Origin: Pseudomonas brassicacearum
GTDB taxonomy: Bacteria; Pseudomonadota; Gammaproteobacteria; Pseudomonadales; Pseudomonadaceae
Assembly: GCF_003732265.1 (NCBI RefSeq)
Contig: NZ_MOBK01000014.1
Coordinates: 48,950-112,949 of the forward strand
Length of the DNA: 64,000 bases
Direction: 5' to 3'
The notes under the pieces were generated by a model, which worked only from the letters and a program-made list of their open reading frames with translations, made no database searches and had not been told where the DNA came from. This document shows, piece after piece, positions 16,662-25,736 of this stretch. A program made the translations under genes and the position numbers. Numbering within the stretch: position 1 is the stretch's first letter; each line of letters opens with the position of its first letter.

Positions 16662-17610
16662 TTATTCGAGAGGCAATTGGCGCAGGCCACGGGTGCCTGC
16701 AAGCACCAGCGAGCTGCCATTGGCCAATTGGGCGGCAGCCACCGGGGCCATCGTGGTGGTGGGTTGAAGATGAAAACTTGCGCCGTCGTCGCTGCTGACC
16801 AATACATGGCCGGCCTGACTGACCAGCACGATGCGGCCATCGGCCGTGACGGAGCTGGCGGTGATGCTCAGGGGCAAGCCCAGTTCGATTTTGTTCCAGG
16901 TCACGCCACTGTCAGTGCTGCGAAATACGTTGCCGCGCAGACCGAACACCAGCGCCGCACCCGGCTTGCCGGTGATGCCAAAAAAGCTGCCGTTGTACGG
17001 TGTCGGCATCGCGTTGAACCGGCCGCTCGCACGGTCCAGTTTCAGGACCAGGCCTTGTTCGCCAACGATGAACAAATCGTCGCCTACCGGGCGCATCGCG
17101 TAGAGGTTCAGGGCGCTCGGGTTGTCGGTGCGATCGAGCAACGGCGTCCAGTGGCGACCGCCATCGTCGGTGCGCAGAATCAGGTTGGCTGGCGAGTTGG
17201 TGCTGGTAGTACTCGAGCAGGATCGGGCCGACCTGACGGCCGTCCAGTTGCCGGGTCCAGGTCTGGCCCGCGTCGCTGCTGTGCAGGACCACGCCGTCGT
17301 GACCGACCGCCCAGCCCTGTTGGGGTGTTGGAAAATTCACGGCAACCAGGTCGGAACTGACCGGTACTTGCGCCTGTTGCCAGTGTTGACCGGCATCATC
17401 GGAATAGAGAATGTGGCCACGTTGGCCCACGGCAACCAGACGGTCACCGGCGTGGGTCAGCCCGGTCAGCGTCGACCGTGCGGCCAGCTCGCTTGGCAGT
17501 GCCGGCGTGTCGAGCACATCGGCAAATTCGCCGGCGAACACCGGACGGGTGAACGGCACGGCCAGGGCAGCCGACAACGCGGCCAGCAGGAACCACTTGA
17601 TCATCGTCAT
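16662..17610 (-). pseudogene. YCF48/BNR-like propeller gene disrupted by a frameshift
   Basis: The first part (start ATG at 17610) has a signal peptide and propeller repeats (LVAVGQRGHILYSDDAGQHW, WAVGHDGVVLHSSDAGQTW). It then runs into LEYYQHQLAS near 17190-17215 and leaves frame. The continuation in another frame begins at ANLILRTDDGGRHW and ends normally at 16662 with more repeats (FRSTDSGVTWNK, LVSSDDGASFH). Joined, the two halves give about 315 residues, somewhat shorter than I expect for the family, so a small deletion with frameshift is likely. The periplasmic propeller normally accompanies the RND pump. A sequencing error remains possible. Confidence 0.75.
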
Positions 17611-17642
17611 TATTATTATCTCGGTGCACACCACGGTTCCCT

Positions 17643-17732
17643 TGTGGGAGCGAGCCTGCTCGCGAAGGCGGTTTATCATTCAACACTGATGTCGACTGAT
17701 ACACCGCCTTCGCGAGCAAGCCCGCTCCCACA
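17643..17732. repeat. REPIN, GTGGGAGC type
   Basis: TGTGGGAGCGAGCCTGCTCG and CGAGCAAGCCCGCTCCCACA face each other. It lies inside the envelope operon between the DUF1329 gene and the broken YCF48 gene. Confidence 0.85.
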
Positions 17733-17747
17733 TTGGATTGCGGGGGT

Positions 17748-19112
17748 TTAGCGGATGCCGGCGCCAGCCAGCGATTCAGCAGACCACTGCGCCTTCGACA
17801 GCGGATCGATGTACTTCAAGCCACCGTAAGGACCGTAGAAACCGTTGACGTTGTAGGCACCGGAGATCAGGTCGTAGGTCATGTGGTTGATGGTGTCCGG
17901 AGCCTTCACGTCGTAGCTGTAGGTCAGATGGGCAAAACCGCCACGGTAGAGCTGACCACGGGCGTCATACTCGTCGGAGGCCAGGGCGATCCAGGTGTCC
18001 TCGTCGAGGTAGAACGTGCGTTTGCTGTAGATGTGACGCTTGCCCGGTTTGAGCGTGGCTTCCACCACCCACACCCGGTGCAGCTCCCAGCGCATCAGAT
18101 CCGGATTGACGTGGTTGGCCTTCATCACGTCGGTCGCGTCTTTGTGGTAGCTCAGCTTGTAGGTGTTGTACGGCACATACATTTCTTTCTTGCCGACCAG
18201 CTTGAAGTCGTAACGGTCCATCGCACCGTTGAACACGAAAGCATCGTCATAGGTCGCGGCGCCGACAGTACCCGGGTTTGGTGTGTCATAAGCCAGGTCC
18301 GGTGCCAGTTTCACGCGGCGTTGCCCTGGCAGGTATTGCCAGGCGCGACGCGGTTGTTGCAACGGGTTGACCGAGTCCATCAGCAGCAGCGCTTCACCGG
18401 CACGACGTGCAGGGCCGGTGTAGGTCAGCTTGATCTTGTAGTACGTTTCATCGGAGGTCACCGGCCCCGCCGGGCGCGACGGAGCAAAGAGCGGGTATTC
18501 AATGTTGAACACGCCCGTGGAGCTCAACGAGGCAGTACCGGAAGAGTCGACGTTCCACGAGTCGTACTTGTTGGTCATTGCCACGCCTTGATAGCGCTGC
18601 AAGTGGTTCCACATGGCTTCGTAGCCGTCAGCGGGGATCGGGAACGGTACGCCCGGCAGGGAGTTTTCCAGACCCAGGCCGCCATCGGTGGTCTTGGCCG
18701 TCACAGCGTTTTTCGCGGTGTTGTCCATGACGGCCTGAGGCATGGCGACGCTGCGGTGAGTCGGGTACACATCAAGGCGATACGATGGGTAGCGGGTGAG
18801 CAACGCCTGTGCGGTCGCGGTGAGTTTGTCTTTCTGTTCCGCCAGTTCTTTGCCGGTGATGACCAGGCGTGGTTTGTCGGCACCGAATGGGTCCGGACGG
18901 AACGAGTCGCCGGTTTTGAAGTCGGCCGGGATCGTGGTCAGACCGCCGGTGTACGCCGGAATGAGACCGTCGGCGCTGGCCGCTTTCTCGGCACCGATTG
19001 CCGTCAGGCTGGTGCCCAGTTTGGCTGCCTGGTCGGCGCTGACCGCCGCATGGGCGGAGCCGACGACGGCCAGCGCCAGGGCGGTGGCTAATATCGATTG
19101 AGCAAAATTCAT
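17748..19112 (-). CDS. DUF1329 periplasmic protein (LolA/LolB-like fold)
   Basis: The product has 454 residues with a Sec signal peptide (cleavage after SAHA, about residue 22). DUF1329 proteins are periplasmic and related to LolA/LolB lipid carriers. Features typical of the family are AADGLIPAYTGGL near the mature start, PFPIPADGYEAMWNHLQRYQ in the middle and RRTFYLDEDTW-like KRTFYLDEDTWIALASDEYD near the end. AGGAG lies before the ATG. It is 32 bases downstream of the DUF1302 gene, in the usual pairing. A role as a carrier between the RND pump and the outer-membrane protein is inferred from fold and context. Confidence 0.9.
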   Translation of the reverse strand: MNFAQSILATALALAVVGSAHAAVSADQAAKLGTSLTAIGAEKAASADGLIPAYTGGLTTIPADFKTGDSFRPDPFGADKPRLVITGKELAEQKDKLTATAQALLTRYPSYRLDVYPTHRSVAMPQAVMDNTAKNAVTAKTTDGGLGLENSLPGVPFPIPADGYEAMWNHLQRYQGVAMTNKYDSWNVDSSGTASLSSTGVFNIEYPLFAPSRPAGPVTSDETYYKIKLTYTGPARRAGEALLLMDSVNPLQQPRRAWQYLPGQRRVKLAPDLAYDTPNPGTVGAATYDDAFVFNGAMDRYDFKLVGKKEMYVPYNTYKLSYHKDATDVMKANHVNPDLMRWELHRVWVVEATLKPGKRHIYSKRTFYLDEDTWIALASDEYDARGQLYRGGFAHLTYSYDVKAPDTINHMTYDLISGAYNVNGFYGPYGGLKYIDPLSKAQWSAESLAGAGIR

Positions 19113-19144
19113 GGGGTGTCTCCTGTTAACTCACAGCACTCGGA

Positions 19145-20974
19145 TCAGAGGGTGGTTTTGAAAGTGAAAGTGACCATGCCGCGATCCTTGAGCTGGGCCA
19201 CGGTACCGGCAAACGCAGTGGTCTGGCCGGGCACGCAGTTGTATTGACCGTTGGCACCGGGCGCGGCGCCATCGCCATGGACGGAAGCGTTGCCGGCAGA
19301 ACCACAGGTGTCGAAATCGCCAAAGTTGTCGACGTACTTGAGGTCGAAGCGGTACTGGCTGTGCACATCCATGCCGACGCCGACCGAGTAGCTGCCGGTG
19401 CCTTTGTTGCCGCCCAGTTGCACGGACGACTGGCCCGCGAGGCCGACGTTGTAGGTGACTGGCATGAACATATCGATGCCGGGGAACACCTGGTACCAGG
19501 TCGGGTTGAAGTTCATACCGACGATGTAGTTGTCCTTGGTGACCTTGTCGACGCCGTTGTACCAGTCCTCACCTTTGAACAATTGCTTGTTTTCGGTCAC
19601 GTCCAGCCAGCGGCTGTAGGCGAGTTCAACCAGCAACGAGGAGGAATCCCAGAGCGGTGTTTCGCCGAAGGTGGTCAGGCCATTCAACACCGCGTGTACG
19701 GTGTTGCCGCGTGCCACGCCATTTTCGCCATCGAAACTGCTGATGAACCCTGGGGTTCCGCGTGCGCCCAATGTCGGGTTGACGGTGGCCGGAACGCTGG
19801 ACAGCGGCATGTTGTGGCGATAGTTGAGGTCGAAACCAACACTCACGCCCGCAATGTTTTTGGCCAGACTGAAACCGTAGACATCGATGTCATCCACGTA
19901 GAACTGGTTGTAGCTGCCGACCGTACCCGAAGCGATTGCAGCCGGTGTGACAGCACCCGGTTGCAGCACCAGATTGGGCAGGATGTCCGAGGTCTTGCGG
20001 TAGTAGACACCCATGGTGCCGTCCAGCCATGCCGGGCTCCACTTGGCCATCAAACCAAAGTCGCCGCTGTTGCTTGGCGTGAAGGTATGACCGTTGGACA
20101 GACGCAAATACTGGTTCGCACCCAAGGGTCCGGCAACGCCGAAGAACGGGTTCTGGGCCGCAATCAAGGACAGGTTGTGGCCGCCACTCTGGATGCCATC
20201 GTTGAAGCCCAGATAGGTGCCCGACTCAGGCAAGCGTGCGGCGTTCCAATCGAGGAAATACTGCGCGGAGAGGGTCAGTTCCGGATTGACGGTGAAGCTG
20301 GTGGACAGCTGATTACGCGGGATGAACAGCTCTTTGGCTTCGGTGCCCGGCACGGCGAGGGCCTTGGACAAGTCCAGGCCCGATTGGCCATAGTTGTTGC
20401 CGTGGGCAAAGGCCAGAACGCTTTCACCCCAATAGACCGTGTGTTTACCGGCCTTGCCACTGAGCATCGACTCGTCGCCGATTTCGGTGCTGCCGAACAC
20501 AAAGGCGTCCAGGATCTCAGAGGACGGGCCGTTGTAATAACGGTCGGCATAGCCGCTCTGGTGCTTGGAATCAGCTTTGCCGTCATTCATCTGGTTGGTT
20601 GACGGATTGTAGCTGCCGATATCGTCATAGGCATGGTCGTACCAGCTGTTGGCGCTGACCCGAAAGCCCATCTTTTTTTTGTACACCACGTCCAGTTCAG
20701 ACATGACGTCGAGACGCTGGGCGACCGGGCTGCCGGAAGAAAAGTTGCGGTCGCCGTCGTTGTTGTTCCACGCGTTGGCCAGCTTGCTGTTTGGTGCCTC
20801 TACGCGCTGGGCGTAGTTGAATTTCAGGGTGTTGTCGAAACGAACCGTCAGGTCCTCGTTACCCGTATCGAATTCAACCGCCTGCGCCGGCGCCATGCCC
20901 AGCCCGGCGAGTACCGCCGAGGCCAGCAGCCCGCGCCGCAGATTTGGATGGCAGATCTTATTGTTGTTATTCAT
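19145..20974 (-). CDS. DUF1302 outer-membrane protein
   Basis: The product has 609 residues with a signal peptide (cleavage near PAQA, about residue 32). DUF1302 proteins are outer-membrane beta-barrels that occur beside DUF1329 proteins in clusters for hydrophobic carbon sources. The mature protein opens VEFDTGNEDLTVRFDNTLKF, a porin-like first strand, shows alternating aromatic strands throughout, and ends in a strand closing with TFTFKTTL. It is the first gene of the envelope operon. A gap of 353 bases upstream (20975-21327) holds a REPIN and no gene. A substrate channel is the most likely role. Confidence 0.9.
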   Translation of the reverse strand: MNNNNKICHPNLRRGLLASAVLAGLGMAPAQAVEFDTGNEDLTVRFDNTLKFNYAQRVEAPNSKLANAWNNNDGDRNFSSGSPVAQRLDVMSELDVVYKKKMGFRVSANSWYDHAYDDIGSYNPSTNQMNDGKADSKHQSGYADRYYNGPSSEILDAFVFGSTEIGDESMLSGKAGKHTVYWGESVLAFAHGNNYGQSGLDLSKALAVPGTEAKELFIPRNQLSTSFTVNPELTLSAQYFLDWNAARLPESGTYLGFNDGIQSGGHNLSLIAAQNPFFGVAGPLGANQYLRLSNGHTFTPSNSGDFGLMAKWSPAWLDGTMGVYYRKTSDILPNLVLQPGAVTPAAIASGTVGSYNQFYVDDIDVYGFSLAKNIAGVSVGFDLNYRHNMPLSSVPATVNPTLGARGTPGFISSFDGENGVARGNTVHAVLNGLTTFGETPLWDSSSLLVELAYSRWLDVTENKQLFKGEDWYNGVDKVTKDNYIVGMNFNPTWYQVFPGIDMFMPVTYNVGLAGQSSVQLGGNKGTGSYSVGVGMDVHSQYRFDLKYVDNFGDFDTCGSAGNASVHGDGAAPGANGQYNCVPGQTTAFAGTVAQLKDRGMVTFTFKTTL

Positions 20975-21151
20975 CTAGCGTGCTCGCCTTCTCTGTGGTT
21001 TCACGAAAAGTCATTCAAAAAATGCCGACTTTGGTGGAGTGCCCTGCTCTAGGGAGCACTGACCATTCGGTCGAGACTGTTGTATCGCGAGGGGTGGGGG
21101 GGTCGCCGGTCAATTGGGCCAAATCATCGGTCAGCGCAACTTTCCGCTCAC

Positions 21152-21279
21152 TGTGGCGAGGGGGCTTGTCGGAACGCCGCATCGCCCCGTTGGGCTGCAA
21201 AGCAGCCCCAAAATCTCTGATCGCACCTAGGATATTGTGAGAGCTACGCACTCACACGGGGGCAAGCCCCCTCGCCACA
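21152..21279. repeat. REPIN, GTGGCGAGGG type
   Basis: TGTGGCGAGGGGGCTTG and CAAGCCCCCTCGCCACA form the outer arms around a spacer of about 95 bases. It lies between the AraC regulator and the DUF1302 gene. Confidence 0.8.
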
Positions 21280-21327
21280 GGGATCACTCCTACAGAGGAA
21301 TTGTTGTTTGTCTGGGGGGGGTGTGTT

Positions 21328-22377
21328 TCAGAGTTGCAGGCGGAAATCCGTGGGCGACAGCCCGGTCCAGCGCTTGAACGCGCGGGTGAAGTTGCTGGTG
21401 TCACTGAAACCCAACAGAAAGGTGATTTCAGTCACCGGCCGCGATGCCTGGCTCAGGTAGCTGTACGCCAGCTCCTTGCGGGTGTCATCAAGCAGTTGCT
21501 GGAAATGCGTGCCACGCTGGGACAGTTTGAGCTGCAGCTTGGTCGGACTCATGTGCAGCGCGCCAGCAACCCTGTCGCGGGTGCAATCGCCGTCCGGGAG
21601 GAACTCGATGATCTTCTGGGTCACGCCGGTGATCACATCGTTTTTGTCCAGGCGCGCAAGGTAACTGATGATGATGTTGTCGTTGACCTGGGCCAGTTCC
21701 GGGCATGAACCGCTGAGCGGATAGACCATATCCGCCTTGTGAAACACCATCAGGCTGCTGGCCTGCCCGAACAACACCGGCGACCGGTACAACGTTTCGT
21801 AGGGCCCGCCGCCTTCGTGGGGCATGGGGCGACAGAACTCCATCCGTACCGGCTTGAGTTCCTGCTTATAGAGCAGGCGCATGGTGCGGATCAGAAAGCC
21901 GAAAAACGCATCCTCAGTCTCGTAGCACAACTCCAGCAGATGATCGCAGCGGAACAGCACCAGGTCATCCAGCTGTGTGACATGGACCTTGGCAACCTGG
22001 GACACCAGGCGAAAATAACGCTCCAGGCGCCGGCAAAAATCCAGCAACGTGCCGCTGGCCGCCAGTGAATAGCCCAACGCATGCAAGTGCGTCAGATGAA
22101 TATGCTTGGCCACCGTCAGGCCGAAATACGGGTTGTTGGTCACATCGACGCAAGCGCGGTACAGCTTGGTCATGGTCGCGACCGGCAAGCGGGTCATCGG
22201 ATCGGTCGCCACGCCCAGCGGAATGCCCATTGCGAGGAAAATCCGCTTGCTGTCGACCCCACTGGCGTCCAGCGCGCGGGCGATGGCCACGGTGTAACTG
22301 CTGATGGTGGTGGGCTGCAATGCTTCTTCACGCAACAATGTTTCGGTGCCGGGCGTATCCATTTTCGAACCTGACAT
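21328..22377 (-). CDS. AraC-family regulator, arabinose-binding-type N-terminal domain (OruR/ArgR class)
   Basis: The product has about 349 residues from the ATG at 22377. The N-terminal two-thirds match the ligand domain of OruR-like AraC regulators (SYTVAIARALDASGVDSKRI, CRRLERYFRLVSQVAKVHV). The C-terminal double HTH is present (DRVAGALHMSPTKLQLKL, then VTEITFLLGFSDTSNFTRAF, RWTGLSPTDFR). It lies between the envelope operon and the GMC dehydrogenase gene, from which it diverges. It is the obvious candidate activator of the whole catabolic island. The start is uncertain: a downstream ATG at 22362 and an extended frame to 22428 are alternatives. Confidence 0.87.
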   Translation of the reverse strand: MSGSKMDTPGTETLLREEALQPTTISSYTVAIARALDASGVDSKRIFLAMGIPLGVATDPMTRLPVATMTKLYRACVDVTNNPYFGLTVAKHIHLTHLHALGYSLAASGTLLDFCRRLERYFRLVSQVAKVHVTQLDDLVLFRCDHLLELCYETEDAFFGFLIRTMRLLYKQELKPVRMEFCRPMPHEGGGPYETLYRSPVLFGQASSLMVFHKADMVYPLSGSCPELAQVNDNIIISYLARLDKNDVITGVTQKIIEFLPDGDCTRDRVAGALHMSPTKLQLKLSQRGTHFQQLLDDTRKELAYSYLSQASRPVTEITFLLGFSDTSNFTRAFKRWTGLSPTDFRLQL

Positions 22378-22428
22378 GGGCCTGCCTGTTGGGGATGCGA
22401 AATCCGATACTCGCCCCCGCCCGTCCAT

Positions 22429-22523
22429 CGGTCAATGCTCGGTGACAGGCATTTTCACGATGTTCCAGTGCTTGGCGCGATAGTCACCTGCCCCACTGAC
22501 CAGCGAATTGATTCTATTGACCG
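22429..22523. promoter_or_regulatory. Widely spaced inverted repeat between AraC and GMC genes
   Basis: CGGTCAAT at 22429-22436 and ATTGACCG at 22516-22523 are exact complements, 87 bp apart (about eight helical turns). A dimeric regulator could bind both and loop the DNA. Two 8-mers can match by chance, so this is weak. Confidence 0.3.
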
Positions 22524-22589
22524 GTACAGCGCCGGCCTTATACCCACAATGCGTTCATGCGATGCATCAAATAACAAGAGAAGAACAGC

Positions 22590-24251
22590 ATGAGCCAGAA
22601 CGCAGAGTTCGATTACATCGTAGTAGGCGCGGGCGCGGCCGGTTGCGTGGTTGCCAGTCGCCTGTCGGAAGATCCGTCGATTTCCGTCTGTCTGCTCGAG
22701 GCCGGCGGCCCCGATAGCCATCCGCTGGTGCATATGCCGGCCGGCGTCGGGGCGATGGTGCCGACCTCAATCAACAACTGGCAGTACCAGACCGTGCCGC
22801 AGCCGGGCTTGAACGGCCGCGTCGGCTATCAACCTCGGGGCAAGACCCTGGGCGGCAGTTCTTCGATCAACGCCATGGCCTATCACCGTGGCCACCCGCG
22901 CGATTTCGACCGCTGGGCTGCCCTGGGCAACCCCGGCTGGAGCTATGAGGAGGTGCTGCCGTTCTTCAAGCGCGCCGAGCACAACGAACACTTCAAAGAC
23001 GAACTGCATGGCCAGAACGGCCCGCTCAATGTGCGCTTCCATTCCTCGCCCAATCCGTTTGGCGAAACCTTTGTCGAGGCCGGAGTACAGGCGGGTTATC
23101 CGCCCTGCCCCGACCAGAACGGCGCGACCATGGAAGGCTTCGGCCGCGTACAGGTGATGCAAAAGGACGGCCAGCGTTGCAGCGCGGCCAAGGCCTACCT
23201 GACTCCCAACCGGCATCGTCAGAATTTGCACATCGAAACCCACGCCCACGCCACGCGCATCCTGTTCGACGGCAAGCGCGCGGTGGGCATCGAGTTCGTG
23301 CAGAACGGGGTCAAACGCACCTTGCGCGCGCGGCATGAGCTGATCGTCAGTTCCGGCGCCTTCAACTCACCTCAGCTGTTGCTGTTGTCCGGTGTCGGGC
23401 CCACCAGCCAACTGCTGAAGTTCGATATTCCAGTGGTTCACGAACTGCCAGGGGTCGGCCAGAACCTGGTGGATCACATCGATTACGTGCACTCCTATCG
23501 CGTCAAGTCGCGCAACCTGATCGGTCTTTCTCTGGCCGGGGCGTGGGACATTGCCAAAGCAGCAATCCGCTACTGGCGTCGGCGCAGCGGTCCGCTGACC
23601 ACCAACTTCGCCGAGGCCTGCGCCTTCGTCAAAACCTCGCCGGAACTGGCCCAGGCCGACATCGAGCTGGCGCTGACCATTGCCATGTTCGCCGACCATG
23701 GCCGTACGCTGTATCGCGGTCACGGGCTGAGCCTGCATGCCTGCCTGCTGCACCCGAAAAGCGTCGGTCAATTGACCCTGGCGAGCGCCGACCCGATGGT
23801 CGCGCCGCTGATCGACCCGGCGTTCCTGACCCACCCCGACGACATCAAAACCCTGATCGCAGGCTACCGCATCATCCAGAGAGTCATGGCAACCCCGGCG
23901 TTCAAGGCGATCAGCCCGACGGACGTGATTGACGCGCCGATGAACACCGACGCCGAAGTCGAGCAGGTCCTGCGCAACCGTTCCGACACCCTCTATCACC
24001 CGATCGGCACCTGCAAAATGGGCGCCGATGAGCTGGCGGTGGTGGATGCCCGATTGAAGGTGCATGGCCTGGAAGGTTTGCGCGTGGTCGACGCCTCGAT
24101 CATGCCGACTATCATTGGCTGTAGCACCACCGCCGCGACGGTGATGATCGGCGAAAAAGCCGCCGAGTTCATTCGTCAGGACCGCGCTGCAAGCGCCTCT
24201 CTTTCCTCGAAGGACGATCATGAATCCAGTACGCAGCCTTACCCCGCATAA
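22590..24251 (+). CDS. GMC-family alcohol dehydrogenase (AlkJ/BetA-like)
   Basis: This FAD-dependent dehydrogenase has 553 residues and oxidises primary alcohols to aldehydes. The FAD motif is DYIVVGAGAAGCVVASRLSE at residue 8. The GMC signatures GGSSSINAMAYHRGH and SSGAFNSPQLLLLSGVG are present. The catalytic His is in YHPIGTCKMG (H470). The partner Asn/His expected 44 residues later is a Thr (T514, in IIGCSTTAATVM), which is unusual. AlkJ-type enzymes pass electrons to the respiratory chain at the inner membrane. Here it would oxidise the alcohol released by the sulfatases. Its 3' end overlaps the next gene by 32 bases. Confidence 0.9.
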   Translation: MSQNAEFDYIVVGAGAAGCVVASRLSEDPSISVCLLEAGGPDSHPLVHMPAGVGAMVPTSINNWQYQTVPQPGLNGRVGYQPRGKTLGGSSSINAMAYHRGHPRDFDRWAALGNPGWSYEEVLPFFKRAEHNEHFKDELHGQNGPLNVRFHSSPNPFGETFVEAGVQAGYPPCPDQNGATMEGFGRVQVMQKDGQRCSAAKAYLTPNRHRQNLHIETHAHATRILFDGKRAVGIEFVQNGVKRTLRARHELIVSSGAFNSPQLLLLSGVGPTSQLLKFDIPVVHELPGVGQNLVDHIDYVHSYRVKSRNLIGLSLAGAWDIAKAAIRYWRRRSGPLTTNFAEACAFVKTSPELAQADIELALTIAMFADHGRTLYRGHGLSLHACLLHPKSVGQLTLASADPMVAPLIDPAFLTHPDDIKTLIAGYRIIQRVMATPAFKAISPTDVIDAPMNTDAEVEQVLRNRSDTLYHPIGTCKMGADELAVVDARLKVHGLEGLRVVDASIMPTIIGCSTTAATVMIGEKAAEFIRQDRAASASLSSKDDHESSTQPYPA

Positions 24252-24576
24252 GCTGCTGGTGGTTTCAGCGGTGATCGAACTGGCGACCGGTGTGGCGTTG
24301 CTGCTCACGCCGGGGCTGGTCAGCCAACTGTTGCTGGGCATCGCAACGGACGCTACCAATCTGATCGCCCGTTGTTTTGGCATCGCGTTGATTGCTCTTG
24401 GCATCGCCTGTTGGCCACGACCGGTCAACCCTGCCGCGCTGCGTTCGATGCTGTTCTACAACGGCGCGATTGCGTTGTACCTAGCGTACATCGGCTTGCT
24501 GGTCGGCGGCGGCTTATTGCTGTGGCCGGCGGTGGCGTTGCATGCCGTGCTGAGCGCGTTGTTTTTGCGTCGTTAA
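24220..24576 (+). CDS. Small four-helix inner-membrane protein
   Basis: The product has 118 residues with four predicted membrane spans (LLVVSAVIELATGVALLL, LIARCFGIALIALGIACW, SMLFYNGAIALYLAYIGLLV, LLLWPAVALHAVLSALFL). The start at 24220 lies inside the end of the GMC gene; GGACGATC is a poor ribosome site, so translation is probably coupled. No catalytic motif is seen. It may anchor or serve the GMC dehydrogenase in the membrane; this is inference from overlap only. Confidence 0.75.
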   Translation: MNPVRSLTPHKLLVVSAVIELATGVALLLTPGLVSQLLLGIATDATNLIARCFGIALIALGIACWPRPVNPAALRSMLFYNGAIALYLAYIGLLVGGGLLLWPAVALHAVLSALFLRR

Positions 24577-24613
24577 CCTCCCCTCATTTAAAAACATCCA
24601 AAGGAGTACGCAC

Positions 24614-25732
24614 ATGGGCGTATTGGACGGCGTTCGTATCGTCGAAATTGCCGGTATCGGACCGGGGCCGTTTTGCGGCATGTTGCTGGCGGACATGGGC
24701 GCCGAGGTGATCCTGGTGGAACGCGCCGGCAAGGGCGGCGACATGCTCGACCTGGGCAAGCACGCCATCGTCAATCGCGGCAAACAGTCGATTGCCCTCG
24801 ACCTCAAGGACCCCGACGCCATCGAGGCGGTGCTGCGCCTGATCGAGGGTGCCGACGCGCTGATCGAAGGCATGCGTCCCGGCGTCATGGAGCGTCTGGG
24901 TCTTGGCCCCGACGTGTGCCTGGCGCGCAATCCGCGACTGGTCTACGGCCGCATGACCGGTTGGGGCCAGCACGGTCCGCTGGCCCAGGCCGCCGGCCAC
25001 GACCTCAACTACATCGCCCTGTCCGGCGCCTTGTGGTTCAGCGGCGAAGCCGGCCAGCCGCCGATGGCGCCGCCGACGTTGGTGGGTGATCTGGGCGGCG
25101 GTGCGTTGTACCTGGCGATGGGCATTCTGGCGGGGATCATCAACGCCAGCACCAACGGCGTCGGCCAAGTGGTGGACGCGGCGATTGTCGATGGCAGCGC
25201 CAACCTGATGAACCTGTTGTTGTCCGCGCACTCCGCCGGTCAACAGCCACTGGAACGCGGTCGCGGGTTGCTCGACGGCGCCCATTGGGCCCGCACGTAC
25301 GCCTGCGCCGACGGTTTGTTCGTCAGCGTGCAAGCCCTTGAGCCGCAGTTCAACGCCTTGCTGTTCAGCAAGCTGGGATTGGGTGACGACCCGGACTTCA
25401 AGAGCCCGTACGATCCGCGCCAGTGGGGGCCATTGCGCAAGCGCCTGGAAGCGGTGTTTGCCAGCCAGCCGCGCCAGCACTGGATCGACCTGCTGGAAGG
25501 CACCGATGCGTGCTTCGCCCCGGTACTGACACCGGCCGAAGCCCTGGACCATCCGCACATGGTCGAACGCGGCGTGTATTCGCGCACGGATGGCGTGTTG
25601 CAAGCGGCACCCGCGCCACGGTTTTCCACGACGCCTTCGGCTGCCGGCAAGGTGCCGGTTCGTGGCGAACACAGCACAAGCATTCTGCGCAAGGCAGGCT
25701 TGAGTGAAGAGCAGATCCAGCGATTGATCTGA
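24614..25732 (+). CDS. CaiB/BaiF-family alpha-methylacyl-CoA racemase
   Basis: This class III CoA-transferase-fold enzyme has 372 residues. The racemase signature is AAGHDLNYIALSGAL with H129, and LVGDLGGGALYLAMGIL with D159. The 30-residue spacing equals that of the catalytic His126/Asp156 pair of the Mycobacterium tuberculosis racemase MCR. That points to racemisation of 2-methylacyl-CoA rather than CoA transfer, so the pathway substrate probably carries a methyl branch. AAGGAG precedes the ATG. It follows the GMC and membrane genes in one transcript. Assignment as racemase is strong by motif, though a CoA-transferase remains possible. Confidence 0.88.
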   Translation: MGVLDGVRIVEIAGIGPGPFCGMLLADMGAEVILVERAGKGGDMLDLGKHAIVNRGKQSIALDLKDPDAIEAVLRLIEGADALIEGMRPGVMERLGLGPDVCLARNPRLVYGRMTGWGQHGPLAQAAGHDLNYIALSGALWFSGEAGQPPMAPPTLVGDLGGGALYLAMGILAGIINASTNGVGQVVDAAIVDGSANLMNLLLSAHSAGQQPLERGRGLLDGAHWARTYACADGLFVSVQALEPQFNALLFSKLGLGDDPDFKSPYDPRQWGPLRKRLEAVFASQPRQHWIDLLEGTDACFAPVLTPAEALDHPHMVERGVYSRTDGVLQAAPAPRFSTTPSAAGKVPVRGEHSTSILRKAGLSEEQIQRLI

Positions 25733-25736
25733 ATAA

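Noticed and set aside
15861..17360. 499-codon open frame on the + strand
   Set aside because: Antisense to the RND and YCF48 genes, with no ribosome site or recognisable domain.
19244..20602. 452-codon open frame on the + strand
   Set aside because: Antisense to the DUF1302 gene, which has a signal peptide and family motifs.
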